Below are positions 25,221-34,398 of a stretch of DNA of 35,052 bases, in pieces (positions within the stretch are counted from its first letter, which is position 1; each line of letters starts with the position of its first letter). The stretch comes from Oceanisphaera arctica. GTDB lineage: Bacteria > Pseudomonadota > Gammaproteobacteria > Enterobacterales > Aeromonadaceae. The notes under the pieces are model-generated. The model saw nothing but the letters and a program-made list of their open reading frames with translations. It did no database searches and was not told the origin of the DNA. Both the position numbers and the translations under genes were made by a program. Location: positions 1-35,052 of the forward strand of contig NZ_MPZM01000034.1 of assembly GCF_002936955.1 (NCBI RefSeq). The letters are read 5' to 3'.

Positions 25221-27827
25221 ATGACCCAAACAAAACCGCAAGTGCAATATCGCGAAGATTATCAGCCACCTCATTACTGGATTGATACCCTGGATCTGGA
25301 CATTCAGCTGCACGACAGTGCCACCGAGGTAGTGGCCATCAGCCGTGTGCGCCGTAATGGTGAGCACGACGAGCCGCTGGTGCTGGACGGCGAGCAGCTC
25401 GAATTGCTGCAGGTGGCCGTAAACGGAGTGGACATTGCGCAATACCAGCAGACCGAGAACGGGCTTATCCTGTCTCAGTTGCCGGAAGAATTCGTGCTGA
25501 CCATCAAGACCCGCATCGACCCGGCCGCCAACACAGCGCTGGAAGGGCTCTACAAGTCGGGATCGGCGTTCTGCACCCAGTGTGAAGCGCAAGGATTCAG
25601 ACGCATCACCTATTATCTGGACAGACCCGACGTGCTGGCGCGGTTCAGCACCCGAATCACCGCCGATGCGGCTGCCTATCCTTACTTGCTGTCGAATGGT
25701 AACCGTGTCAGTCAGGGACAACTCGATGATGGCCGACATTGGGTGCAATGGCAGGATCCCTTCCCCAAGCCGGCATACCTCTTTGCCCTGGTGGCGGGTG
25801 ACTTCGATGTGTTGCGCGACAGCTATACCACCATGAGCGGGCGGGACGTGGCGCTGGAGATTTTTGTCGACAAGGGCAACCTGCATCGGGCCGGACACGC
25901 CATGGACAGTCTCAAGGCCTCCATGGCCTGGGACGAGCAGCGTTGCCATCTGGAATACGATCTCGATATCTACATGATAGTGGCGGTCGACTTCTTCAAC
26001 ATGGGCGCCATGGAAAACAAGGGCCTCAACGTCTTCAACGCCAAGTTCGTGCTGGCGGATGCCAATACCGCCACCGACAACGATTATCTGGATGTCGAGC
26101 GGGTGATCGGTCACGAATATTTCCATAACTGGACCGGCAACCGGGTTACCTGCCGCGACTGGTTTCAGTTGTCGTTGAAAGAAGGGCTGACCGTGTTCCG
26201 GGATCAGGAGTTTTCGTCTGATCTGGGTTCGCGCACCGTTAACCGCATTCAGAACGTACGCATCATGCGCGGGCCCCAGTTTGCGGAAGACGCCGGTCCC
26301 ATGGCACATCCGATCCGCCCGGATGCGGTAATAGAGATGAACAACTTCTATACCCTGACCGTGTACGAGAAGGGCTCGGAAGTGATCCGCATGCTGCATA
26401 CTCTTCTGGGTGAGCAGGCGTTTCAGAGCGGGCTGGCGCTGTACCTGCAGCGTCACGACGGCCAGGCCGCCACTTGTGATGACTTTGTGGCGGCGATGAG
26501 CGAGGCCAGCGGCCGGGATCTAACCCGCTTCAAGCGCTGGTACAGCCAGGCCGGCACCCCGGTGCTGACCGTGACCGATGACTTTGATGCCGAACAACAG
26601 CGCTATACCCTGACCGTGCGGCAGCATACGCCAGCCACCCGGGAGCAACCCGGCAAGTTACCGCTTCATATTCCGCTCAGCCTGGCGCTTTACACCGAGC
26701 AGGGCGAGCCGCTGTCGCTACGGGTCAACGGAGAGCCCGTCGGGCCCGTGCTCGATGTGCTGGAAGACGAACAGCAGTTTGTATTCGAGCAAATCCCGTC
26801 CCGGCCGACCCCGGCGCTGCTGCAGGGCTTTTCTGCGCCGGTCAAGCTGGACTATCCCTATACCGATGAACAGCTGACCCTGCTGGCGAAGAGCAGCATC
26901 GACGAATTTGTGCGCTGGGATGCGGTGCAGATGCTGATCAACAAGGCGGTGGTGGACAAGCTGTCTCGTCTGCAACGCGGCGACGCCGCCGTGGTGTCGC
27001 ACACCTTGACGGATGTGTTTCGCGCTACCCTGGAAGATGTGGCCCTGGATCGGGCCCTGCAGGCACAAATGCTGACACTGCCGGATTTGAGTAGCCTGCT
27101 GGAGTTGTTCGAACAGGTCGATATCGGCTTGCTGGGCCGGGTGCACCAGCAACTGTATGTGGAACTGGCCGAGGCCCTGAAGCCCTTGTGGCAGCAGGCC
27201 TATGAACAGAACCTGACCCCCGAATACCGCATCGATCACCAGGATATCGCGCGGCGGGCAATGAAAAACGTGGCCCTGGGTTACCTTGCTCTGGCCGGCG
27301 ATGTGGCGAAGGTGCAACATCAGTATCAGGACGCCGACAACATGACCGATACCCTGGCGGCCATGAAGGCGGCGGTACGGGCCGAGTCGGATGAGGCTGA
27401 GGCCATGCTGACCGACTTTGAAGCCAAATGGCGTCAGGACGGTCTGGTGCTCGACAACTGGTTCCGATTGCAAGCTACGGCGCCGGGCGAGGGCACGCTG
27501 GCGCAGGTACGGCAGCTGATGAGTCATCCGACGTTCAGCCTGAACAATCCCAACCGGGTACGGGCCTTGATCGGTGCCTTTATTTCGGCCAACCCGCTGC
27601 AGTTCCATCGTCTCGATGGCGCCGGTTATGATCTGCTGGTGTCGGTGCTGGAACAGCTCAACGACAGTAACCCTCAGGTGGCCTCACGGCTGGTGACGCC
27701 GCTGATACAGTTTTCGCGGCTGGATGATGCCCGCCAGGCGTTGATTAAGGCGCGACTGCAGCAGTTGATGGCATTGCCGGCGCTGTCGCGGGATCTGTTT
27801 GAAAAAATCAGTAAGGCGCTTGCCTGA
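25221..27827 (+). CDS. pepN: Aminopeptidase N (M1 family zinc metallopeptidase)
   Basis: Main broad-specificity cytoplasmic aminopeptidase. 868 aa, like E. coli (870). The exopeptidase motif GAMEN is at residues 262-266. The zinc site is HEYFHNWTGNR (His298, His302) with Glu321 in SLKEGLT. The C-terminal half is the alpha-helical domain. The ribosome site is modest (GAGA). The stop TGA is followed at once by an in-frame TAG and then the truncated DUF2835 frame. Confidence 0.97.
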   Translation: MTQTKPQVQYREDYQPPHYWIDTLDLDIQLHDSATEVVAISRVRRNGEHDEPLVLDGEQLELLQVAVNGVDIAQYQQTENGLILSQLPEEFVLTIKTRIDPAANTALEGLYKSGSAFCTQCEAQGFRRITYYLDRPDVLARFSTRITADAAAYPYLLSNGNRVSQGQLDDGRHWVQWQDPFPKPAYLFALVAGDFDVLRDSYTTMSGRDVALEIFVDKGNLHRAGHAMDSLKASMAWDEQRCHLEYDLDIYMIVAVDFFNMGAMENKGLNVFNAKFVLADANTATDNDYLDVERVIGHEYFHNWTGNRVTCRDWFQLSLKEGLTVFRDQEFSSDLGSRTVNRIQNVRIMRGPQFAEDAGPMAHPIRPDAVIEMNNFYTLTVYEKGSEVIRMLHTLLGEQAFQSGLALYLQRHDGQAATCDDFVAAMSEASGRDLTRFKRWYSQAGTPVLTVTDDFDAEQQRYTLTVRQHTPATREQPGKLPLHIPLSLALYTEQGEPLSLRVNGEPVGPVLDVLEDEQQFVFEQIPSRPTPALLQGFSAPVKLDYPYTDEQLTLLAKSSIDEFVRWDAVQMLINKAVVDKLSRLQRGDAAVVSHTLTDVFRATLEDVALDRALQAQMLTLPDLSSLLELFEQVDIGLLGRVHQQLYVELAEALKPLWQQAYEQNLTPEYRIDHQDIARRAMKNVALGYLALAGDVAKVQHQYQDADNMTDTLAAMKAAVRAESDEAEAMLTDFEAKWRQDGLVLDNWFRLQATAPGEGTLAQVRQLMSHPTFSLNNPNRVRALIGAFISANPLQFHRLDGAGYDLLVSVLEQLNDSNPQVASRLVTPLIQFSRLDDARQALIKARLQQLMALPALSRDLFEKISKALA

Positions 27828-27857
27828 TAGTACTATCAGGGCCGCACTGCGGCCCTG
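27824..27857 (+). terminator. Palindrome and hairpin at the pepN stop
   Basis: CTGATAGTACTATCAG (27824-27839) is a perfect 16-bp palindrome covering the stop codon. It overlaps CAGGGCCGC-ACT-GCGGCCCTG (27837-27857), a 9-bp GC stem. There is no T-run, so termination would be inefficient. Confidence 0.5.
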
Positions 27858-28001
27858 TCGGTCATCACAGAGCAGGGATTGCGGCTGCAGGTGGCGCTGC
27901 ATCACTTTCGCAGCTTTGTCGGCCACGATGGCCTGAATGGCCGCTTTGAAATAGAGCTGACCGAGCAACATCAGCTGCATCGACTCAGCCGCCTGGCATG
28001 A
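27831..28001 (+). pseudogene. N-terminally truncated DUF2835 gene
   Basis: In the pepN frame, right after TGA-TAG, 56 codons read YYQGRTAALSVITEQGLRLQ and end GRFEIELTEQ...HRLSRLA before TGA at 27999. The pattern YY.G...V....G.R.Q.....R.F....G..G.F matches DUF2835, a family of roughly 70 residues often located by pepN in Vibrio-like genomes. The first 15-18 residues (MxxYxFxLxIS type) and any ATG are missing, so it is probably a deletion remnant. Initiation at an internal TTG or GTG cannot be excluded. Identification is from memory of the family pattern. Confidence 0.6.
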
Positions 28002-28002
28002 T

Positions 28003-28151
28003 AAAAAACGCATATCCATGCAGCGCATGGATATGCTGTCCGCTCCATCACTGCTCCCTTTCCCTTGATGTTTTACACAGCATAATCTGCTTTTTTACCG
28101 CTTCATTGTTTTCATGTTTTTCGTCGTAATATGAATAACTATTCCGCCAGA
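28003..28151 (-). ncRNA. Candidate minus-strand small RNA upstream of gdhB
   Basis: A 12-bp perfect hairpin GCATATCCATGC-GCT-GCATGGATATGC (28010-28036) is followed on the minus strand by G and six T (28003-28008), a good terminator with no minus-strand gene to serve. Upstream on that strand TTGTTT (28182-28187), 18 bp and TATTAT (28158-28163) make a plausible promoter with a start near 28151. The transcript would be about 150 nt. No known family recognised; speculative. Confidence 0.3.
28010..28036 (-). terminator. Minus-strand hairpin with T-run
   Basis: A 12-bp perfect stem with a 3-base loop. The T6 tract is only on the minus-strand side. On the plus strand the stem is followed by GTCCGCTCC, not a T-run. 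Confidence 0.6.
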
Positions 28152-28171
28152 TTGTTCATAATAACTATTCA
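28132..28171. promoter_or_regulatory. ARG-box-like repeats upstream of gdhB
   Basis: TGAATAACTATTCC (28132-28145) matches the ArgR half-box pattern TGAAT-N4-ATTCA at 9 of 10 positions. ATAATAACTATTCA (28158-28171) matches at 8 of 10. The 11-bp core AATAACTATTC is a direct repeat with a 26-bp period, more than the usual spacing of about 21. In Pseudomonas aeruginosa gdhB is arginine-inducible through ArgR. The spacer 28002-28389 is AT-rich and otherwise holds only the hairpin and -10 described here. Confidence 0.4.
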
Positions 28172-28237
28172 TATCATCAAGAAACAATTCATTTACTTTC
28201 AGAGTATTCTTTGGTGAAAGGTTTTCTTCACTTTGTG

Positions 28238-28243
28238 TATATT
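28238..28243 (+). promoter_or_regulatory. Possible gdhB -10 element
   Basis: TATATT within TTTGTGTATATTCTGC, about 147 bases before the gdhB ATG. No clear -35 at the standard distance; an activator would fit. Confidence 0.3.
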
Positions 28244-28389
28244 CTGCACACTAGTGATCGAGTCGATATTTTGAAACCTTTTTCCCCTGCTTTGCTCGCA
28301 TTCAAAATAGTGCGGGCTTACACTGTTTTGGTCCCGTTGGGGCTCCACTTCCCCCATGGTCATTGCCTGTATCCGAGGAACACGACGCC

Positions 28390-31300
28390 ATGATATTTAA
28401 AGACGCTGCAACGTCCGTTTTACTTGAAAATGTGAATCAATTGGTAGACGACAAATTTTCCGATAATACCGCACCCCTGGTAAACACCTTCGTCAGCAAG
28501 CTTTACAGTGGTATGACTCATGACGATCTGAATCATCGTAACGATAGCGATCTGTATGGTGCTGCCGTCAGCCTGTGGGGTTCTTTTGAAACTCGCGCCG
28601 AACAAACGCCGTATGTGCGCGTCTACAATCCCGAGTTGTCCCGCCACGGTTGGCAGTCCCCTCACACCATCGTCGAACTGATCATCAAAGACGCGCCTTT
28701 TCTGGTGGACTCCATCCGCATGGTACTGACCCGACTGGGCATTACTTCACACCTGATGCTGCACCAGCCGATGCATCTGGTGCGTGACGAGCAGGGCAAG
28801 CTGCAACAGATACTGTCGAGCAGCGAACAGAAAAAACAGAATCGGGTAGAAACCGCCTTTCTGATCGAGATCGACAGGCAGCCCCAGGCGAAGACCCGGG
28901 ATCAACTGTGTGACGAGTTACTGTCGGTGGTCGAAGAAGTGTCGCTGATGGTCGGCGACTGGCAGCCGATGGTGGAACGCTTCGGTGATATCATCAAGGA
29001 ACTGCCCAAGCAGGCCAAGAGCGCCAAGCCGGAACACCTGAAAGAAACCCTGTCCTTTCTGAGCTGGGTGGCGGATCACAACTTTACCCTGATGGGCTAC
29101 CGCCGTTACCACATTTCCGCCATCGAGGGCGACTACGAGCTGGTGCCCGAGCAAGATACCAGCCTGGGCTTGCTGCGTCATATACAGAAGGGCGACAGCC
29201 TAAAGTTCAGCAATCTGACGTCGACCGCACGCGAAGCGGCGTTGAGCAAAGATATTCTGGTACTGACCAAGACCAACCATAAATCCCGGGTACACAGACC
29301 CGCCTATATCGATTACATCGGCGTCAAGCGTTTCGACGAGAAGGGCAATGTGGTCGGGGAAGATCGCTTCATCGGCCTTTATGCCTCCAGCATCTACAAC
29401 ACCAGCGCCATGCAGATTCCGCTGATCGGCGCCAAGCTCAGACGCATCATCGATGGCTCCGGCCTGGAGCTTGGCTCTCATGCCTACAAGGCGCTGCTCA
29501 ATATTCTGGAAACCTATCCGCGTGATGAACTGATCCAGGCGACCGAAAAGGAACTGCGTGATATCGGCATGGGCGTACTGGCCATGCAGGAGCGGGACAT
29601 GACCCGGCTCTTCGTGCGCCGGGATCTGTTCGGCCGCTTCTTCTCCTGCATGGTGTATGTCACCAAAGAGCGCTACAACACGGCGCTGCGTGAAAAAACC
29701 CAGCGCATATTGCAGCGTTATTTTGGTTCAGAAGAAGAAGTGGAATTCACCACCTATTTCTCCGAAGGCGTACTGGCCCGCACCCATTACTTGATCCGGG
29801 TGCAGAACAATTCGATGGATATCAACGTGAACGAAATTCAGGCAAACCTGATTGAAGCTGCTCGTAGCTGGGAAGACAAGCTGGAGCAATCGCTGTCCGT
29901 CAGCTTCGGTGAGGCCGAAGGCAATAGACTGCAAGGGAAATACCGTAACGCCTTTCCGCGCGCCTACACCGAAGAGGTGATCCCAGGCTCTGCGGTGGCC
30001 GATATCGAAAAACTGGAAGCGCTGAGCGACAACAGCCCGCTGGGCATGCTGTTCTACCGGGCACCAGAAGAAAAACGCGACTCCAACCGGGTGCGACTCA
30101 AGCTGTATCACCGCTCAGAGCCCATTCATCTGTCCGATGTCTTGCCGATGCTGGAAAACATGGGCCTGCGGGTGATCGGTGAAACACCGTATGAAATCGA
30201 ATGTGCCGATGAGACCTACTGGATACTCGACTTCTCCATGTATTACACCGGCGCTCCGCTCGATCTGGACAACAGCCAGGAACGGTTCCAGAAAGCATTC
30301 GCCCAGGTGTGGAACAACGAGCTGGAAAGTGACGGCTTCAACCGTCTGGTACTGGCGGCAGGACTGAGCGGTCGTGAAGTGACCATACTGCGCGCCTACG
30401 CCAAGTACATGCGCCAGACCGGAGTGACCTTCAGCCAGAGCTATATCGAAGAAACCCTGTCCCGTTACCCTGAAGTGGCTGCTCTCTTGTTCAGCCTGTT
30501 TCAACGTCGGTTCTCGCCCAGGCTCAAGCAGGATCCCAAACAGCAGCAGAAACTGCATCAGCAGCTGATTGAAGAGCTGGACAAGGTCGCCAATCTGGAC
30601 GATGACCGCATCATCCGCCGCTACATGGAGATGATCGAAGCGACTCTGAGAACCAACTTCTATCAGCCCGGGAACGATGGCAGCGACAAGGCTTATATCT
30701 CGTTCAAGATGGCGCCCGAAACCATCAGCGACATGCCGCTGCCCTTGCCCAAGTTCGAGATTTTCGTCTACTCGCCGAGAGTAGAAGGGGTGCATCTGCG
30801 CTGGGGCAAGGTAGCCCGGGGCGGCTTGCGCTGGTCTGATCGCCGGGAAGACTTCCGTACCGAAGTGCTCGGGCTGGTCAAGGCGCAGCAGGTCAAGAAC
30901 ACCGTCATAGTGCCGGTCGGCGCCAAGGGTGGTTTCGTCTGCAAGCAGCTACCGGTCGGTGACAGAGCCGCCTTCCTCAAGGAAGGCCAGAACTGCTATC
31001 GCCTCTTTATTCGTGCCCTGCTGGACGTGACCGATAACATCCTTCAGGGGGAAGTAATTCCGCCGAAGAATGTGGTGCGTCATGACGAAGACGACTATTA
31101 CCTGGTGGTGGCGGCCGACAAGGGGACCGCGACCTTCTCCGACATAGCCAACGAAATCAGCGCCGAATACGGTCACTGGCTGGGCGATGCCTTCGCCTCG
31201 GGCGGCTCTGTCGGTTACGATCACAAGAAAATGGGTATTACCGCCCGCGGTGCCTGGGAATCGGTGAAGCGCCACTTCCGTGAAATCGGCATCGATTGTC

Positions 31301-33225
31301 AGCAAACCGACTTTACCTGTGTCGGTATCGGTGACATGGCCGGTGATGTATTCGGTAACGGCATGCTGCTGTCCGAACATATTCGTCTGGTTGGCGCCTT
31401 CAACCACCTGCACATTTTCATCGACCCGGAGCCGGATGCGGCCAGCACATACAAGGAGCGGGAGCGTCTGTTCAATACACCGGGCTGCAGCTGGGACGAT
31501 TATGATCGCAGCCTGATTTCCGAAGGCGGCGGTATTTTTCTGCGCTCGGCCAAGTCGATCAAGCTCAGCCCGCAGATGAAGAAACTGCTGGGTACCCAGA
31601 AGGCCACCCTGACCCCGACTGAGGTGATCCGTCATTTGTTGATGGCCGAGATTGACCTGCTGTGGAATGGCGGCATAGGCACCTACGTCAAGTCACGCCG
31701 GCAAACCGATGCGGACGTAGGCGACCGTGCCAACGACGCGGTGCGGGTGAACGGCGAAGATCTTCGCACCCGCATCGTGGGCGAGGGCGGTAACCTGGGC
31801 TGTACCCAGCTGGGCCGGATTGAATATGCCAGCAAAGGCGGACGCATCAATACAGACTTTACCGACAACGTCGGTGGTGTGGATTGTTCGGACAACGAGG
31901 TCAACATCAAGATCCTGCTCAATTCCCTGGTCGATAAGGGTGAATTGACCAAGAAACATAGGGATCAGCTGTTGTACGACATGACTCAGGACGTGGCCGA
32001 CATCGTGTTGACCAACGCCTACCGTCAGTCCCAGACCATCTCCATTACCGAGCATCGTGGTGCCAGCCCTCTCAAGGAGCACCAGCACTTCATGCACTGG
32101 CTGGAGCGAGAAGGCAAACTCGACCGTAATCTGGAATATCTGCCCAACGACGAAGAGCTGGCCGAGCGCATGGCTGCTGGTCGTGGTCTGACCCGTCCCG
32201 AGCTGGCCATACTGGTGGCTTACGGCAAGATGGTGTTGAAGGACATGCTCAATGTACCCGAGCTGATCGATAACGACTACATCGCTCGCCTGCTGCCATC
32301 CAGCATGCCGGCCAAGCTGGTGGACAGGTTCGGTGAGGCGCTGATGGAGCATCCGCTGCGCAGTGAAATTATCGCCACCCGTCTGGCCAATATCATGGTC
32401 AACGACATGGGCTTCAACTTCGCCAACCGGCTGCAGGATGAAACCGGTGCCAGCATGTGCGACATCGCCATCAGCTTCATGATTGCCCGTGAAGTGCTCG
32501 GCATGAACCAGTTGCTGCGCGACATCGAAGCGCTGGACAACAAGGTGGCGGCAGCTACCCAGCTGGATATGTTCTATCAGGTGCGCCGCATGGTTCGCCG
32601 GGCGACCCGTTGGTTCCTGCGTTCGCGTAATCGTAACCAGAGCATCGAGCAAACCATTGCCCAGTTCAAGCCGGCTTATGCGACCCTTGCCGAGCATCTC
32701 TATCAGGTGATGGTGGAGTCCGAAGTCAAGGAGCACAAGAACGACGTCGCCAGGCTCGTAAAACAGGACGTGCCGACGTCCATCGCCGAGCGAGTGTCTC
32801 AGATGAGCAGTCTGTTCTCTGCCATGGATCTGGTCCAGGTCGCGGCCGAGCACGACAGAGACATTCGGGTGGTCGCCGAGCTGTACTTCCACCTGGGTGC
32901 CGAGCTGGAGCTGCACTGGTTCCTGGAACAGATCAACAAGCAGGCGGTGGGCAACCACTGGCAGGCACTGGCCCGAGCGGCCTTCCGGGAAGATCTGGAT
33001 TATCAGCAGCGCAGCCTGACTTCGGTGGTATTGAAACGCTGTAAAGCCAAGGTTGAATGCGCTAACATGCTCGACCAGTGGCTTGATGAGCATGAGCAGT
33101 TGCTGAATCGCTGGCGCCATCTGCTGGCGGACTTCAAAGCGTCCGGCAGTCATGAATTCGCCCAGTTCTCGGTCGCCATGCGCGAGCTGAACCTGCTCCA
33201 TCTCAATTGTATGAACGCCGTCTAA
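28390..33225 (+). CDS. gdhB: NAD-specific glutamate dehydrogenase, large (180-kDa) type
   Basis: Oxidatively deaminates glutamate to 2-oxoglutarate, mainly in amino-acid catabolism. 1611 aa, the normal size of the large class. A long N-terminal ACT-like regulatory part (about 1-700) precedes the catalytic domain. Near residue 815 is SDRREDFRTEVLGLVKAQ, near 846 the AKGGFV lysine motif, and near 979 GIGDMAGDVFGNGM of the nucleotide-binding fold. An alpha-helical C-terminal domain closes the protein. ATG 28390 has GAGGAAC nine bases upstream; an in-frame TTG at 28363 is less likely. It sits between pepN and pyrD, as in Vibrio. Confidence 0.94.
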   Translation: MIFKDAATSVLLENVNQLVDDKFSDNTAPLVNTFVSKLYSGMTHDDLNHRNDSDLYGAAVSLWGSFETRAEQTPYVRVYNPELSRHGWQSPHTIVELIIKDAPFLVDSIRMVLTRLGITSHLMLHQPMHLVRDEQGKLQQILSSSEQKKQNRVETAFLIEIDRQPQAKTRDQLCDELLSVVEEVSLMVGDWQPMVERFGDIIKELPKQAKSAKPEHLKETLSFLSWVADHNFTLMGYRRYHISAIEGDYELVPEQDTSLGLLRHIQKGDSLKFSNLTSTAREAALSKDILVLTKTNHKSRVHRPAYIDYIGVKRFDEKGNVVGEDRFIGLYASSIYNTSAMQIPLIGAKLRRIIDGSGLELGSHAYKALLNILETYPRDELIQATEKELRDIGMGVLAMQERDMTRLFVRRDLFGRFFSCMVYVTKERYNTALREKTQRILQRYFGSEEEVEFTTYFSEGVLARTHYLIRVQNNSMDINVNEIQANLIEAARSWEDKLEQSLSVSFGEAEGNRLQGKYRNAFPRAYTEEVIPGSAVADIEKLEALSDNSPLGMLFYRAPEEKRDSNRVRLKLYHRSEPIHLSDVLPMLENMGLRVIGETPYEIECADETYWILDFSMYYTGAPLDLDNSQERFQKAFAQVWNNELESDGFNRLVLAAGLSGREVTILRAYAKYMRQTGVTFSQSYIEETLSRYPEVAALLFSLFQRRFSPRLKQDPKQQQKLHQQLIEELDKVANLDDDRIIRRYMEMIEATLRTNFYQPGNDGSDKAYISFKMAPETISDMPLPLPKFEIFVYSPRVEGVHLRWGKVARGGLRWSDRREDFRTEVLGLVKAQQVKNTVIVPVGAKGGFVCKQLPVGDRAAFLKEGQNCYRLFIRALLDVTDNILQGEVIPPKNVVRHDEDDYYLVVAADKGTATFSDIANEISAEYGHWLGDAFASGGSVGYDHKKMGITARGAWESVKRHFREIGIDCQQTDFTCVGIGDMAGDVFGNGMLLSEHIRLVGAFNHLHIFIDPEPDAASTYKERERLFNTPGCSWDDYDRSLISEGGGIFLRSAKSIKLSPQMKKLLGTQKATLTPTEVIRHLLMAEIDLLWNGGIGTYVKSRRQTDADVGDRANDAVRVNGEDLRTRIVGEGGNLGCTQLGRIEYASKGGRINTDFTDNVGGVDCSDNEVNIKILLNSLVDKGELTKKHRDQLLYDMTQDVADIVLTNAYRQSQTISITEHRGASPLKEHQHFMHWLEREGKLDRNLEYLPNDEELAERMAAGRGLTRPELAILVAYGKMVLKDMLNVPELIDNDYIARLLPSSMPAKLVDRFGEALMEHPLRSEIIATRLANIMVNDMGFNFANRLQDETGASMCDIAISFMIAREVLGMNQLLRDIEALDNKVAAATQLDMFYQVRRMVRRATRWFLRSRNRNQSIEQTIAQFKPAYATLAEHLYQVMVESEVKEHKNDVARLVKQDVPTSIAERVSQMSSLFSAMDLVQVAAEHDRDIRVVAELYFHLGAELELHWFLEQINKQAVGNHWQALARAAFREDLDYQQRSLTSVVLKRCKAKVECANMLDQWLDEHEQLLNRWRHLLADFKASGSHEFAQFSVAMRELNLLHLNCMNAV

Positions 33226-33244
33226 ATCTCACGGTGTAAAACAC

Positions 33245-33274
33245 AAAAGCCCCGGCCATGACCGGGGCTTTTTT
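33245..33274 (+). terminator. Intrinsic terminator between gdhB and pyrD
   Basis: AAAAGCCCCGG (33245-33255), loop CCATGA, CCGGGGCTTTT (33262-33272) and a total of six T. It ends 14 bases before the pyrD GTG and almost touches its ribosome site. Confidence 0.92.
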
Positions 33275-33288
33275 ATAAGGAAAAATAC

Positions 33289-34296
33289 GTGTATTCACTG
33301 GTTAAACCCCTGCTTTTTCAATGTGATCCCGAGCATGTCCACGAACTGACCATCAAGGGACTGACCAAAACCCAGCACGGCCCGCTGGCGGCGCTGTATC
33401 GTCGTCCCAAAATCCATAATCCGGTGCAACTGATGGGGCTGACCTTCGATAACCCGGTCGGGCTGGCCGCCGGTCTCGACAAGAACGGGGACTGCATCGA
33501 TGCCTTAGCCGCCATGGGATTCGGTTTTATTGAAATAGGTACCGTTACGCCGCGGGCCCAGCAAGGTAATGAAAAGCCACGGTTGTTCCGTATCAAGGAA
33601 GCCGACGCCATCATCAATCGCATGGGATTCAATAATAACGGCATCGATTATTTAATCGAAAATGTCAGGCAGTCTCGTTATACCGGCGTGCTGGGTATTA
33701 ATATCGGCAAGAATAAAGATACCCCCATAGAGCACGGCAAAGACGATTATCTGATTTGCATGGAAAAAGCCTATGCCCATGCCGGTTATATTACCGTGAA
33801 TATCTCTTCGCCCAATACCCCGGGTCTGCGCTCGCTGCAATACGGTGAGGCGCTCGACGACTTGTTGTCTGCACTCAAACAAAAACAACGGCAATTGGCC
33901 GAGCAACATAACAAGCAGGTCCCGCTGCTGGTAAAGATAGCGCCGGACTTGTCGATGGAAGAAATCGAACAGGTGGCCGACAGCCTGGTGCGCTTCGAGC
34001 TCGACGGTGTCATCGCCACTAATACCACCCTGGATCGGGAACTGGTGTTCGACTTGCCTCATGCTCATGAAGCGGGTGGCCTGAGCGGTCGGCCGGTGCA
34101 GAATAAAAGCACCCTGGTGATAAAGGAATTATCGCGTCGCCTCGATGGTCGGCTGCCGATTATCGGCGTCGGGGGTATCGATTCACTGACTGCCGGCAGA
34201 GAAAAAATGGCGGCCGGTGCCAGCTTGGTACAGGTGTATTCCGGTTTTATTTATCAGGGACCGGCACTGGTTCAACGACTGGCTCGTCATCTGTAA
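33289..34296 (+). CDS. pyrD: Dihydroorotate dehydrogenase (quinone), class 2
   Basis: Fourth step of pyrimidine synthesis, peripheral inner membrane, FMN enzyme. 335 aa. The N-terminal quinone-binding helices ([20 protein letters not shown]) mark class 2. FMN and orotate motifs are visible: [41 protein letters not shown] with the catalytic Ser174 by alignment, and IGVGGI. The start is GTG 33289 with AAGGA seven bases upstream. No promoter is seen between the terminator and the start. Confidence 0.96.
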   Translation: MYSLVKPLLFQCDPEHVHELTIKGLTKTQHGPLAALYRRPKIHNPVQLMGLTFDNPVGLAAGLDKNGDCIDALAAMGFGFIEIGTVTPRAQQGNEKPRLFRIKEADAIINRMGFNNNGIDYLIENVRQSRYTGVLGINIGKNKDTPIEHGKDDYLICMEKAYAHAGYITVNISSPNTPGLRSLQYGEALDDLLSALKQKQRQLAEQHNKQVPLLVKIAPDLSMEEIEQVADSLVRFELDGVIATNTTLDRELVFDLPHAHEAGGLSGRPVQNKSTLVIKELSRRLDGRLPIIGVGGIDSLTAGREKMAAGASLVQVYSGFIYQGPALVQRLARHL

Positions 34297-34318
34297 AGGC
34301 ATTATTATCCATAACTAT

Positions 34319-34347
34319 TTGCTCCCCATGCCAAAATACAATATAAA
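34319..34347 (+). promoter_or_regulatory. Putative zapC promoter
   Basis: TTGCTC (34319-34324), a 17-bp spacer and TATAAA (34342-34347). It is flanked by CTCCCCA (34322-34328) and TGGGGAG (34357-34363), a 7-bp inverted repeat spanning the core promoter and a possible operator. Confidence 0.55.
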
Positions 34348-34398
34348 TTAAGGTGTTGGGGAGACAAATTTTATTCCGCTATCAAAGGTGTGACTGGG

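Noticed and set aside
25014-26456. 480-residue minus-strand frame opposite prc/pepN, and the 502-residue frame opposite gdhB (31693-33201)
   Set aside because: Antisense shadows of well-identified genes with His/Gln/Val-rich composition and no motifs.
28384-28392. Search for a novel multi-gene system (defence, secretion, biosynthetic cluster)
   Set aside because: Every coding region of size is a recognisable core gene in conserved order; no accessory island is present in this window.
28211-28393. 60-residue open frame before gdhB, possible leader peptide
   Set aside because: No Arg- or Glu-rich run, weak start, overlaps the gdhB ribosome site; better seen as untranslated leader.
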